From: Ornithodoros turicata
Taxonomy: Eukaryota > Arthropoda > Arachnida > Ixodida > Argasidae
Reading direction: 5' to 3'
DNA length: 64,000 nt
Assembly: GCF_037126465.1 (NCBI RefSeq)
Contig: NC_088202.1
Location: forward strand, 30,116,213 to 30,180,212
The position numbers were made by a program, and so were the translations under genes. Below, one piece after another: positions 23,521 to 35,157 of the stretch (position 1 is the first letter of the stretch; the number at the start of each line of letters is the position of its first letter). The notes under the pieces are model-generated. The model saw only the letters and a list, made by a program, of their open reading frames with translations, was not told the origin of the DNA and made no database searches.

Positions 23521-23910
23521 TCAGTTCAGGGGTCTCCATGTTGTGACGTTGTGACGCGAATTCTTAAAGGATTTTCATGTTCACCGGCATTAAGCATGCG
23601 ATGTTTAGGATCCCTCGAGACGTTCTTCTTGAGTATCAGCCGGGTAGATTTCTCGGAGGGGGCCCCCCTCAAGGAAAAGTTCCGAGGGAGACCAGACCCC
23701 CCAGACCCACGCAGTGGGCGCCTATGATTCGGTATGTACCAAAGCAATACAGACACTGTGTTACAGTTACCATGTTGCAAAGGCTACGGCATGAGCAGCG
23801 CGGCAGCGAGTCACCTCGCAGCCTCAGAGCGTGCCCCGACCCTTCGTAGTGGTGGTAGCGGCGTGCTATTTCCGAGTGCTCTGTCTGCATGCCCTGCGGC
23901 ATGTTTCTCA
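23521..23910. other. No supported gene; GC-leaning
   Basis: GC-leaning sequence with overlapping short frames on both strands and no recognised domain. It may include the tail of the adjacent minus-strand SINE. Confidence 0.3.
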
Positions 23911-24060
23911 GGGGGAGCGTGTCTCCTGGGCCGACTTAAAAGGGAACTGTGCCGGCATTCGTCTTTAAGCGCCGGAAGAAAACCCAGGGAAAAGAATCAG
24001 ACAGCACAGTCGGCGCCCCGATTCGAACCCGGGTCACCTAGCAGTCTCAGCCTTCGTGGT
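23911..24060 (-). mobile_element. tRNA-derived SINE, minus strand
   Basis: On the minus strand the B-box GGGTTCGAATC (the + strand shows GATTCGAACCC at 24020-24030) leads to GACTGTGCTGTCTGATTC, a CCGGCACAGTTCCC block and AAGTCGGCCCAGGAG. This is the shared SINE body of types A and B. The tail to the left does not match either the A or the B tail, so it may be a third subtype or a truncated copy. Confidence 0.75.
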
Positions 24061-27000
24061 CCGTTTAATTCTCTCACTGAATATTTTTAAGGGAATGGCA
24101 AGCCCACCATAGTCTGGTTGGCCGTTTCCCCTCACATGACACTAAACATAACCCCTCCATTTAGCAAACAAATAAAAAATCGTGCCTCCTTGTCGAAACC
24201 CTTAATACACCAACGAAGACACACGTGTGAAAACATGTTAAGATATGTGCATGATACCCATCCACAAACAGCGCAGGGCATCATTATAGAGAGGAGGGGA
24301 AAAAAAGAAGCACCCTGCCACGCTCCGTGAGGGAACGCAATTCATAATGAACGCTGTCCAACTTTTATCTGCAGGCTGCCGCCCTCACCTCACTCTGTAG
24401 GAAGAACGGTCGAGTGCTCGCGACAGCTCGAGACCACAGGTGCGACGGCGAAGCTCACCACCACTGGGTTTCGCTAATGCCCCAACTGGCTGAGCTTTCT
24501 CTCCGCGACGGTGGAATGCGGCTTCTATGTGGACGTAATTAAGGGAATGGAAAGGGGACCGCCAGAGGCCTAATTGGAGACTCGCGGACGGTCAGGCGGA
24601 CGGAACGCCACCAGTGGCCGAGAGTGACGCGGATATGTCCACGGGCGCAGTCCAGCGTGCGTTGCTGCACGAGCTGTTTACAATGTATGTGTGTGTGTTT
24701 CGTGGCGTGTAAGGGAACCTTTTGTTTGCTCTGGGCAGTTGGGGGTTCGCCGCCAGCGGGAAAGAGGGAGTACAGGATTTAATTAGGGGTTGCAGAGTAC
24801 AGACTTTTTCTGGAAAAGGGGACCGTAGGTGAAACGACGTTAGTTAGGGCTTGTGCGGGGGAGTTTTGTGTGGACTATAGGGGTCAGTAACATGGCCGAG
24901 TTCGTTAGGTCTTTCCTATGTTCACGTTGCGACGTCTGTGTCAGAACAAATGTAGGGTCGTCGCCGGACTGTGCTTAGTGGACCTGAGACAATTGCCACG
25001 TACACTGGAAGCTAAAGTTAGCTATCCACTGTCAGCGAATTGAAATTTGGAGTTTGCTCTAAGGCTTAATAGAATGTCGAGTGGCATGGCAACAATGATA
25101 ATCCCATTTTGTGATGATACATTCTTTGGTGATGGTGATCCCGGATTGGGGGGGGGGGGGGTTTAAAGGACGCACTTCTACAACTTTGTCATGAGTTGCA
25201 TGCTTTCACAAGCAATACGGAAGCACAACGCGGTAGAGACAACAATATGTATTTTACTTTACAACCAAATCGTATTGACACCCCACGATTAGTTGCTTTC
25301 CTGCTCATACCATAAGACAGACCTACGTTTCGGAAGGTTGCCGCTCTAAAATGCTACAGAATATCTAATACTAGTGATCGAAAATCTCGCGTGGTCCTTT
25401 TTTGAGTCTATGTCAGCACGTCATAATCTCGTATGTTATTCCATAACTACGAGAGCTAAGACGCGCCGAATGCATACAGTGGGGCCATGCCCTTCAAAAA
25501 GAATGGACAAGCACGAACGTTCAAATAATGCCTCTTTGTATCTCTCATCGCTTGTAATACATGCTGCAAGCAACGTACACGGTATACCACCTCTCTAAAA
25601 CCAACTTCTTTTCTCCAAAATGTATCACAATGCACTCGGGAACGGCCAACGGGACGCCATCTGTTTAAGGACCTGATCATTTCACTGTCAGCTTGACGTC
25701 TGTCAGTAATGAACTGCCGCTAGCACGCGAGACGCTCTGAATCACGGACTAGCAGCTCAAAGAGCAAGGAGAAAGGGGTGTCATGGGAGATTGGGAAATG
25801 CAGCTGGCGGACTGGCAGCGGAGAACGCTGGGGAACGCAGCGCGCCTCCTGTGCGTCCATGTATTCGGGCTGAGTTCGGGCTCAGAGACTGCAAATTGTA
25901 CGGTTTTGTAGCCTTTGCATCCGTTATAGTTTGTATATCATGCAAACTCTGCCACTCGTAGTGAACCGCATCTGGACGCGGTACGAGTGTTGCGGTCTTC
26001 TCAGCTGAAATGTCCCTTACACACTAAATCATTTGATTTCCTATTCCTCTTTGCACTGCCTTACATTTGCTTTACACTCTCTTTTACTTTCTTTCTTGAA
26101 AAGATCTTACGAAAACACCAGAACAACGATAACAACAGATAAATCGTGACAATGAGATGGGGTGATTCAGAACACCAGAAGCCTGTGACCAGACTCCGGA
26201 AAGACAATGCCTTCACTGCATTTCGTCTTTTTCAATATACAAACCAGGTGCCTACTTACTTAGGAACTCGTCTCCCACAATGAAACAGCAGAAAACGACG
26301 GAAAAGAAGATGCATCCCAGCATACCTTAACGCTCGAGGACATGTTTCTTGTTACCAGATGTCGAAAAGTGATCACGTAAAACCGGAACAACGGAAAGAA
26401 CAACACAACCTCAGAGACAGCACAGAATTTCTTTTTTATCGTGGAGTAGCGAGATATCCCTGATGCACGACACTTCAGACCATAAATTCAGCCAGTACCC
26501 TTCTCTAGCGTATCTCGCGGAATCACCAGTCCTGGCAGACACGGCGGGATGTCAGGTACAAAGCACAGAACAAATAAATAAGGCTGTTTAACAGAAATGC
26601 GTGAGGTGCGATCGCTATCAAAGTCGCCCGGGAAAATCTCCCGTAAAACAACTTATTTCTCAGTATGGGGTTATCTGGAATCGCTACTAAGAACAAACAA
26701 AAAAGGAGGTGCACTATGGACGACCTCTCTTTGTCTGCGTTTTCTACGTCGTGCAGGTAAATACCCGGAACAGGAAGAAGAGCCTGCAGAAGGATGATTC
26801 TGATTATGCTCATCTGTCGTATGCTTTCGTGTCGTCGCATGACGCTAATCCCACTTGGTAAACGAAGCTGCTTCAAAGAAAAAGTTCGTTGGCCTGCTAG
26901 TGCGTAATCGACCCTATTGACACCTGCGTTTTCACGTAGGATACTTGTCTACCGTGGAGGAATCTGACTTTCTCCTTACATTTTTCGTGCAATAGTGTTC

Positions 27001-27936
27001 TACGTGATACCATTGGTAGTATACTGCAAGGCTGAACGTTAAGGGTGTGATTCTCTGCTAAATGTTTTGATGGGGTGGGTTTCTTCACAGCTGACTCTCT
27101 CAGCTTATTTAGTGTGAGAGAATAGAGTAATACATCCATAGTCTTAAAAAAACACAAACACACAGGCAGAGCGTTAGTAAACACACACGCATAAAATAAC
27201 CGTGTGTTTCATTTTGTCAACCTCCCGCTCGATATTCCTTCGGCAACTTTAGCCACCCACTGTGAAACAACTAACAATACATAGCTGAACAAAGCTGAAC
27301 TAACCAGACATTTCACACAGCACCGCTTTGATGCGTGCGGACCGACACAGCGTCCAGCGCTTGACTCACGTGCGCGTTGCGAACCAAAACTCCCCATAAA
27401 CATCCAGAAGCACACACAAGAGTGAGGTCGTTTAGTAAATCATCGCGTAGCAAAAGAGGAGCGGCCTGAATGGTGACTTTAACGGCGGGTGCATTGTGCA
27501 TTGTTGTCGGACACATTGGGAGAGACGGACGGGTACAAGGGACAGAAAACGCAATACAAACATCCGAAACAGCAGCAGCTGCGAACTTGAAAGAGACTCG
27601 TCACATTTTCCGACCGACCCTCGGGGGCAGCAGACGGCGACCATTGTGAAGCGAGCGCCCCCTCGTGGAGACAGGGTCGCCCATGTGTGGGACGGTAGCA
27701 GAAGACGCGGAAGGACAATACAACACTCTGTTTCTGCGGGGCAAGATGGGAGTGCGCGGTCTAGTACGTGGATGGGAGCTTGGGACAATATCTTCTGTTT
27801 AATGCGGAGAATAGAAATTATAGAAAGTGTCGGATTGACATATTGATGGAGACGGTATAGACCTGGTTTCGAAGAGAAACTTGGATATTAGTAGGGCACA
27901 AGTTAGCACGACTCAATCAAACGACTCAGGAAAAAG
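24061..27936. other. Gene-free stretch
   Basis: Between about 24331 and 25373 there is not even a 60-codon frame on either strand. Around 24530-24790 there are a few TAATTA/TAATTG words in GC-rich surroundings, and a G14 run lies at 25148-25161. Frames at 26.5-27.8 kb are opposite-strand overlaps without domains. Nothing else is supported. Confidence 0.4.
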
Positions 27937-28010
27937 GTACTGACGCCAGGATTCGAACCTGGGTCTTCTGATTTTCGGTCAAATATGCTACCGCTACACC
28001 CTTAGCTACA
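27937..28010 (-). mobile_element. tRNA-like SINE head, minus strand
   Basis: Read on the minus strand there is a D-arm-like GTGTAGCGGTAGCAT, an anticodon-like arm with a GACCGAAAATCAGAAG segment, and a perfect T-arm CCAGGTTCGAATCCTGG. The acceptor ends do not pair, which rules out a normal tRNA gene. The GACCG(G/A)AAATC(C)AGAAGA word is shared with the head at 11304-11380, so both are likely type-C SINE heads. A short AAC repeat follows at about 28166-28181. Confidence 0.6.
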
Positions 28011-28997
28011 ACAAATTAGTCCGCCTCGGCTAATTTCTCGTTGTTTACCCAAGTTAGCCGACGTTAGAAACGAAATTGTATAGTGTCTCGTTCTTTGACA
28101 AAATTGTGATATGAGTGTCAGGCTGTCTGTATGCTGCAAGTGTCACTTCAGAGAGTACTTCGAACAACAACAACAACAACAAATACATGTTGTGAGACGA
28201 CTGAGGAAATTTGGGACTTAATTTGTGGCTCACTAGCCCATGCGTTTGGTATGACATGAAACCCTCATGGCCGACTAGTTAAAATTGGGAGTCATTAGAA
28301 GTGGACATACAGAATACAAATGCACTGCAAGTGCTGGCCCAATATTTTTATTGCGAACAAAGTAGTATGGCTGTCCAAGAATGGTCTCATTTCGGGACTT
28401 TTCTAGGAAATGCGTGTCACGAGCAGCTTTACTAACTCCAATTGAGTGTCGCACGAAAAAGATACCGCTAATTATGCACTTCTAAGGTGTCCATGCACTT
28501 CACGGCTCCGGGCAGTTTAAAGTGGAGCGAAACGTAACTTCTAGACGCTAATAACGTGGCCGACGACGACTACTACGCGGAGGGTGAATTTAATTAAAAT
28601 GCGACGAAATGCGATTAGCTAATGAGATGCGATATGGGCAAGAATTGCGTCTTGTCCCATCATTCAGTGGGCCATGGTATTAAAACGCTCGAATGTTGTG
28701 TCACGAAGTCATGAACGTGTGCCAACAATAATCTTCATCCGAAAGTCACCACTTCAACAGAGTCAAGCAAAAGTTCCCTCTGATGACATTGTGGATAATC
28801 CCCTTTTTCCTCACACAAAGCGAGTTCGTGCACATTTACTCAAAACAATGCGTTGTGACGCACTTGTTTCAAAGGAATAACTTACAGAAGCAGAGCCTAA
28901 GCAAACAACCAATCTACACGCTCGGAAGACGAAAGAAAACCGTGCAGCTGAAGCCAGGAATGTCACAAAATCCGCCAGCCTCGCAAAATCAAAGGAA
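28011..28997. other. Unassigned
   Basis: No gene is recognised. At 28590-28650 TTTAATTAA and GATTAGCTAATGAG words cluster. A frame at 28674-28880 and its continuation in another frame read as charged peptide, but no family was recognised. Confidence 0.25.
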
Positions 28998-29130
28998 TTG
29001 AAATATTGCAGTCCTCGAAAAAGCCAGGCAGCGGCGGTAATCAATCCACGCACCTCTCGATTGCCGGTCGACACCTTGAGGCTTGTGTTGTGTTCGTCCG
29101 TTTGCGTGTTCCAGCCTCAGAACTATCAGA
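28998..29130. mobile_element. SINE remnants: type D (-) next to type C tail (+)
   Basis: Minus-strand GACCGGCAATCGAGAGGTG ... GGCTTTTTCGAGGACTGCAATATTTC spans 28998-29065. It matches the tRNA-like block at 48771-48860 in its head and 44517-44550 in its tail. Directly to the right, + strand CACCTTGAGGCTTGTG ... CCAGCCTCAGAACT matches the tails at 11666-11775. Two old retroposon pieces abut here. Confidence 0.55.
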
Positions 29131-29702
29131 ACAGTTACTTTCCAAGTTTTCCAAAAAGTTCTTTGAAAATTTCGACAACGTTCCCGCTCCACTGCGCACT
29201 GCACAGTGACATGACGTTTGGCATGACCAACACCATCGTTTGGGTCTTTCTTCGTAAACGTTGCACGCGATGCAATTTTAACACAAGTACATTCTTTTAA
29301 CGGTCGAAACCACGCGTGAATCTGAAAAAGTGCGAGCGCTCCTACAAGGCACAATACTACCCAACGATATAGAAGGTAAGGCAACGGGTTGTAGAAAAGT
29401 GTAACAACAAAAAGAAAAAAAAAACACAATAATTTTTCCACGACATCAGGGTCCGGCTACGACCCATGTCTTCCTTAAATCGTTGTATAGGAGCACCCGG
29501 AGTCCTCGAGATAACCTGGTAAATGCTTTCAACAACCCGTGAGTACGAAATGCTCCCCAAGATATGTTCAAACCATGTGTATTGGGTGTTTTGAGCCTCG
29601 AACGTTGCGACGATACATAGCATTCACGGAAAATCGAAAGATCGGATAAAATCATTGGACCTCAGGTTTCGATGCGGAAATTTTAGGTTGGAGACGTCTC
29701 TA
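29131..29702. other. Unassigned
   Basis: No supported gene. Minus-strand frames at 29357-29655 were inspected and show no domain. Confidence 0.25.
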
Positions 29703-29990
29703 CACTCTAAAGACAGGGAGTGGTAGTGGTTGTGACGAATCCGGATTCCACTTCACCACATGGCACGGTCGGAACCGACCGCCATAAAGACTACTATACC
29801 GTTCTGTCTCCTGATTTGGTGAAACTGAGAAGCGTACGCCATTTTGTGGCAATTTGAATATATGGTACTTGCCACAAAAAAGGTGTGCGCCCCGCTCGCC
29901 CCCTCTTAATCGGAAGCGCTAATGGTATCATTCGGCGCAGCAATGCTTGGCGCAGAGCTTGTTATGCGACGAAGCTCTGTTTTTAGACTG
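29703..29990. mobile_element. MITE-1, diverged copy 1
   Basis: The termini are CACTCTAAAGACAG on the left and TTTTAGACTG on the right, each flanked by TA (29701-29702 and 29991-29992). Inside are the family words TTCACCACATGGCACG, CTCCTGATTTG, GCGTACGCCATTTTGTGGC and its inverted partner TGCCACAAAAAAGGTGTGCGC. It is the oldest-looking copy of the family best seen at 38570-38804. Confidence 0.65.
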
Positions 29991-29992
29991 TA

Positions 29993-30999
29993 GTTGCTTG
30001 GCACCAAGAAAGACAGGGATGTGATAAGTATGTGGTATGTATAAGCGCATGTAGAACTACTCCTGAACACCTTAAGTCTCCTGCCACACCCACTGACCAG
30101 AAAAAGAGCACACATTAATTCATTGAGGAAACCATAACCACCAAGTGCACAGACCCTATAATCAAACACTAAAGAGGGATGTATATATCGCAACAACGTC
30201 CACATTACCTCATGTGCCTTGCCACGAAGGTTCCGGTTTACATCAATTAACGTGAAATATTATTATTATTATTACTTTTTTTTTTAACGGCAGCTCTTCC
30301 GAACAGGTCGGACCAGATGTCCTAGTTTTAAAACCGAGAGATAATTCGCGAGATAACGGTTTGCAAACGAATGTATGCAAATTACAGCGGTGAACTCGTA
30401 TAATGCGGTTAAGGACCTTCAGGTAGTCCAACGCCTGCCGAAAAGAGAGATCGTGTCAGATAGACTGGACGAAAAAGGGTTGCCCGAATAATCGGGAGCG
30501 TCCACCGCACGTCTGTCGGCTTAGCGGCGAAATTATCACACCCGTGAGCATCACCTACGGAAATAAATGGACTGCCATTACACTGTACCCAGAGTGGATT
30601 AGCCGTGAGAAGATTGACGTTCGTGCATCACAACGGGACACGCACTTCCTGAAGGAGTCAAGTTCTCGTTTTGGAAGAGCTCGGTGATTACAGAAGCTGT
30701 AATAAACTGGCGCGTGCGTGCCTTAGAAATATACGTCCCGTTTAACTCTGATAAGCTTATTATTCGTGATCGTGTAATTGGAAGTTCGTGACGCAGCCGC
30801 AGGGAGAGCGGTGTCGTCGTAGCCGCGCCGTGCCATGATCAACATCTGATAGACATTAAGACACGATACTGATCATCGTACTAATCAATTTCACCCCAAT
30901 AAAAGACGTGACGGCGAAGCGGTACCTTAAAAAGTACTTTCAAAAATATGGAAAGCTGCATTGACGACAAGGTGGAGCCTGATGATAGGGTCGAAACTA
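29993..30999. other. Unassigned; AT tract
   Basis: An ATT trinucleotide run followed by a T-run lies at about 30260-30290. A developmental-type word mix (TAATTGG, TAATCAATT) appears near 30770-30890. No gene is supported. Confidence 0.25.
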
Positions 31000-31198
31000 C
31001 ACTCTAATGTTCACCGCACAACACATGCTCGCTTCTGATGTGTAGGAGAGAGGAGCGCCTACGCGGTTTTGTGACATTTAACGTGGCACAAAAAGGCGTG
31101 CGCTTCCCATTTTGCACCACTCGGCAAAGAGAACGATATCATTCTAAATAACGTTTGATTCTGCGCGTGCTATGTGGTGAAGTTCCCCTCTTAGAGTG
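31000..31198. mobile_element. MITE-1 copy 2
   Basis: The left end CACTCTAATGTTCACCGCAC and the right end GTGCTATGTGGTGAAGTTCCC-CTCTTAGAGTG are inverted family termini. The central GGCACAAAAAGGCGTGCGC matches the family. TA precedes the left end; the right flank is AT. Confidence 0.7.
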
Positions 31199-33046
31199 AT
31201 TATCAGGAGCTTGTCGAAGGCCGATCAACCGTCACGTCTCATTTTATAGAAGGTAACACGGAACGTTCAAACCTGCTTTTTTTTAAAAATTTAATCATCT
31301 GAAACAAAAGGTATCTTTCGAAGTGACAACATAGCAGTCACCATCCAAAGCATTACATTCAGTTTAAAGCTTGCGATACCATCCGCCGCGCGGCGTTGCA
31401 ACGAAGTGCACCAATGCTACAACCAGCTGTGCTCCCGACCGTCTGAAGTAACGGTAAAACTTGAAAGGATAACCGTCGAACATACCCTCTGCACAGTGCT
31501 TAACTGTATTTATTACGATGACTATAACCGATGAAAGTACAATGGGCCATTTCACTAATGCGGGAATCAAACACGAATTGAAAGTGAGACACACCGTCGG
31601 CCAACCACACCTCTAAGGAGCACCTTCCGGGAAACATATTGCCGATTCATTTAGAATGAAAATCTCACTTTTTCGGAAATATTAGCATTCGTCGCACCTC
31701 AATTCGGTAGAAAATCGTGCTCTCGATTTGCAGCCATAGCAACACGTTGTATACAAACAACCTGAAGCCGTCACACACCTGACACAGAGCAAACGTCAAC
31801 TTACATCCATCCGTAGAGACAGTGCACACGCATATAATCCAAGAGAAGACGATTATCCATCCGGACCACGCAGAAAGGTCCGAAAGTGCCATCGCCGTTG
31901 GGCCACGATCATACCAAACATGCACAGCCCAGGCCAAAACAAACAGTTCCTCAACGGAGAGATATCACACAACCTTCCAGACTAACTTCATCCTCAGAGC
32001 GCTCACGACGCTCTGAGCCACAGTGGCCACAATGCGCTGCGATCGACCCCAGCGCCATCTACTCAGGGGAAAGTGGGAGCCGTTCATTACCACACCACAG
32101 GGGTGGTCGGCTGAGCTGGAAGGACTACTGTTCCTAGGGCCGTTACGTCGTCTGCTAGCTTGCCTGCACCAGTGGGGTGCAGATTGAGTCTCGGGGTGAG
32201 CGTAAAGGTCGGCGTTGGTCATTTGTAAATTCGATGAGCATATGGTAGTGCGTTGGTGGTGTATGTGGTGGAGGAATGCGATTTCGAACGTTGCGATGCC
32301 AGAAGGGCACTGTGGGCGGTGTAAATTCATTTCAAGGTGGGATGGGGATCAAAAAGTGAATCAGGAAATGGTGGCTTTCGGTGGACATTAACGCACTTGG
32401 TGAAAGAGCATCGTGATGGCATCACGTTACAGCGAACAGCACAGGAGAAACATCTCTGTGTGAAGAGGGATCTCCCGTGTTGCAAGTGAAGGATGACTAG
32501 CGCTTTATGTAGCACTCCTCCGAGACAGTGCGGTCGAGTGAGGCGTGTCCTATATACCACCCAGTCTATCAAACCCGATGCCACCCAACCTACTGTGTAC
32601 AACAAAAGGAAGCGCGTATATACCGTAAAAATAAAAAAGGGACGTTGGCATAGTCAGTACTGTCCATTATTTTATGTCTCTGACTATTGCATTGTATATT
32701 GTAACAGAAGAAGAAGAAGAAAAAAACACGCTTCTGACGCAGCAGGCACTCGTCTTCGACGTTTCCCGCTAAACATTTTGCCGCGCGCGTATCCATAATT
32801 CACGGGGTGAAAAGAAAATTAAGGAAGAGCAACAGTAACTTATTTGTGGCAGCTCATCAGGTGACGTCTAAGGGCGGTAAGTTCAAAAAATGATTACGCA
32901 TAACCACGCTACATGATCCAACCGCTTGGTGCAGTCACCAACAAAGGTATACACAATATTTTATTTGGGGCACCTTGCCGCCGTTTCTGGCAGGTAGATC
33001 GCCCTTCTTCACGCGAGTTCGCGTACCGCCATGTACGAAATAGTAG
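31199..33046. other. No supported gene
   Basis: Frames of 60-120 codons lie at 31.4-32.8 kb on both strands. They overlap and show no recognisable domain. A GAA/GAAGAA run is near 32706. Confidence 0.3.
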
Positions 33047-33150
33047 AGAGTTTTAGTATATCGTAGGCTATCGCCTGTGCGTGTACATATGGGATAGCGT
33101 CGATGGTTCTGTGCACGCCCACAACAGAAAGAGAGCTTCTCGCAGTGCGC
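33047..33150 (+). repeat. Dispersed repeat F, copy 1
   Basis: GAGTTTTAGTATATCGTAGG, CTATCGCCTGTGCGTGTAC, a GATAGCGTCGATGGTTCTG block and GAGAGCTTCTCGCAGTGCGC line up in order with 43889-43992, same strand, with roughly 75% identity by eye. No coding content; likely part of a non-autonomous DNA element. Confidence 0.65.
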
Positions 33151-33239
33151 CGAACTACAGCTACCCCATACGTACGCAAATTCGACAGCGTATGCGATGT
33201 ACCAAAGCCCTCTATTGAAAATAGCGTTCCCGATTAGCT

Positions 33240-33500
33240 TCATATCAGCGAAGCGGCTAATTTAAGCATTTTTCATCCCTTCGAACGCTAATGAATTCGC
33301 CTACGATGGCAATATAAACCCTCGCCAAAGCCAGTACAGCGGAGAAAGTGTAGCCCATGTAGCTAATGGCTGAACAACACTCAACTTAATTACCGTTGCT
33401 TCCGTAAAATTATTCCGCAACGCTGTTACGCAGTATCTTCATTTTGTGAAAAGCTAAGCGTAATTACTCGTGATTACGAGAATGGACATAATTAACGGGA
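33240..33500. promoter_or_regulatory. TAAT-rich cluster, possible enhancer
   Basis: At least seven TAAT/ATTA cores occur in about 260 bases (GGCTAATTTAAG, CGCTAATGAATT, GTAGCTAATGG, CTTAATTACC, CGTAATTACTCG, TGATTACG, CATAATTAAC). They sit in otherwise average-composition DNA and include a palindromic CTCGTGATTACGAG. TAAT cores are bound by homeodomain proteins. Such clusters occur in developmental enhancers but also by chance, so the regulatory role is a guess. Confidence 0.25.
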
Positions 33501-33558
33501 GACTACTATACCCCTTTCGCTGACATTCAGTGCTTCATCGTACGCGAAACGCTGGGGG

Positions 33559-33564
33559 CTATAA
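33559..33564 (+). promoter_or_regulatory. TATA-like box
   Basis: TATAAG inside GGGGGCTATAAGAAGGGG, with an ATG 30 bases downstream at 33589. The GC-rich flanks suit a core promoter, but the resulting leader would be almost nil. Confidence 0.25.
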
Positions 33565-33588
33565 GAAGGGGAGGACGCTGACACAAAG

Positions 33589-33711
33589 ATGCATGTTGAT
33601 GGCCGGAAAGCGTTCAACGCTGCTTTAAAAATATTGGATTCAATGGTCCGACAGTGCGGAGAAAATTTGGCATATAGACAACATGTCGTGAGAGAATTAC
33701 TTGGCTATTGA
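33589..33711 (+). CDS. Candidate 40-residue microprotein or exon
   Basis: ATG at 33589 to TGA at 33711. The peptide begins MHVDGRKAFNAALKILDS and ends RQHVVRELLGY; it is well mixed, amphipathic and without repeats. It lies about 30 bases after a TATA-like box and a few hundred after a TAAT cluster. Forty-codon frames are frequent by chance and no family is recognised. Confidence 0.12.
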   Translation: MHVDGRKAFNAALKILDSMVRQCGENLAYRQHVVRELLGY

Positions 33712-33778
33712 ACCAAACAGATGCACTCTAGGTAGGCAGGTCAGTAAAATAGGTATTTAATTTTCTGTCCCGGGCTTA

Positions 33779-34839
33779 GGCCGGTTTCACATTAAAGTGA
33801 CGTATTTCGCCTCCATGAAATGCGTCCGTGGTTGGACCGCTTCTTTTCTCGGTGATCACCCGTGTGCTCATCGCGTTCGGGACGTGTGACTGTTTTTTTC
33901 ACTTTTCACTTCACTTGTCCACTCGTGTTCATGTAGGCCATACCCACTACCGTATCTCTAGGATTTCGCGCTTTCGGTTTTTATTTTTGGGCGGATTCTG
34001 CGTATGTCTTTCGGTGTTTATTGATCGTCACGCAATCGGCGTCTTTCGATGTTTTTATTGGCGGGCACATGATTTACCCCATAGTTATCGGCGAATAGAA
34101 ATCACAACGTAATTTCCGCACGACGCCCATTGAACATGGCTGTTATAGCTTTCGGTCGCGTTTTACGGCTAACGAAAACGTAAACGGACATTTTTCACAA
34201 CCGTCGTATTTCTGTATGGTTTTCTGATCTGCATCAACGACTTGCTGGGCATATGCATCAATTTATCTCTGTCGTCGTTCCTGGATTGTCCCTCTGTATT
34301 CGATGTTTTTCAATTGAAACCGACACATTGAACGACGACAGATTTCTCCCACACCACACTCTTAGCGATTTTCACGGAACAAAACTCGTCTTTAACTCCG
34401 TGCCTTTTCAGGCTACAGAGTTTCTCCTCCGTGACAATATGGAAATTTGAATTTATGCGGAGAGAAAACGGACCAGCATTGCTCAAGCACACACACTGCA
34501 CGAGCAGAGTGTCCGAGCCCGTGTGCCAGCCCTGTGAAAATTACTGCATGTTGGCCTATATCAAAGAACACTCTCTTTCCCATCTGCATTTATCTCCTAT
34601 TTTTATCAGTATCAATATGCGCACGAACCAGGAATTCGGTTGTGTGAAAGGTCGCACCTATAAACAGCGAGTCGAGTGCGTGAAAGACCGGGCCAGAATA
34701 GGACACGCCGAGAGTTCCCAGACACGGACACACGGTCCGCAAACAAATGTGGATGTGTGAATAGCAACATAGACTTTAATGGGTCAGTTTCTCACCCGTG
34801 AAAAACACGGACGAGTAAAAGGTTAGTGTGAAACCGGCC
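33779..34839. mobile_element. PIF/Harbinger-like non-autonomous element, TTA TSD
   Basis: The termini are GGCCGGTTTCACATTAA at 33779 and, on the minus strand from 34839, GGCCGGTTTCACACTAA. They are flanked by TTA at 33776-33778 and 34840-34842. A 3-bp TTA duplication with GGC-C-GGTTTCACA-type ends is typical of PIF/Harbinger elements. The 1,061-bp interior has no transposase or MADF-type frame that I can see, so it is non-autonomous. Confidence 0.7.
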
Positions 34840-35050
34840 TTAGGCCACACATATTCGTCGTCTACACGGCGCTAGGGAAAGGCGAGAAGCATTTGCCACA
34901 TGCAGGAAAGCACTGCAAGAGGGCCTGCTGAAGGTCAACCTACTTTATCATCTTGGAAGATCCGGCACCGCGGTGCAGATATAGTTCTCTCAAATATTCT
35001 ACGATAAAACTGCGGGGCTATGTCCACATGGCATACGACTTTATTGGGGC

Positions 35051-35095
35051 TATATAAAGGGGCCTTCGGATGCCAGTCGTGTGACAGTCATACAC
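35051..35095 (+). promoter_or_regulatory. Candidate TATA/Inr core promoter
   Basis: TATATAAA at 35051-35058 is followed, about 30-35 bases on, by an initiator-like ACAGTCATAC around 35084-35093 and an ATG at 35121. The reading frame from that ATG runs for only about 12 codons before entering a transposon at 35158. The gene it served, if any, has been interrupted or is spliced early. Confidence 0.3.
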
Positions 35096-35157
35096 GTATC
35101 AACTAGATAGTGATCGCTACATGGTTCGTTCCCTTATCGCCAAATGCACGTTACAAA

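Noticed and set aside
27937..28010. Possible tRNA gene (minus strand) with perfect T-arm
   Set aside because: Acceptor ends do not pair and the anticodon segment matches the SINE head at 11.3 kb.
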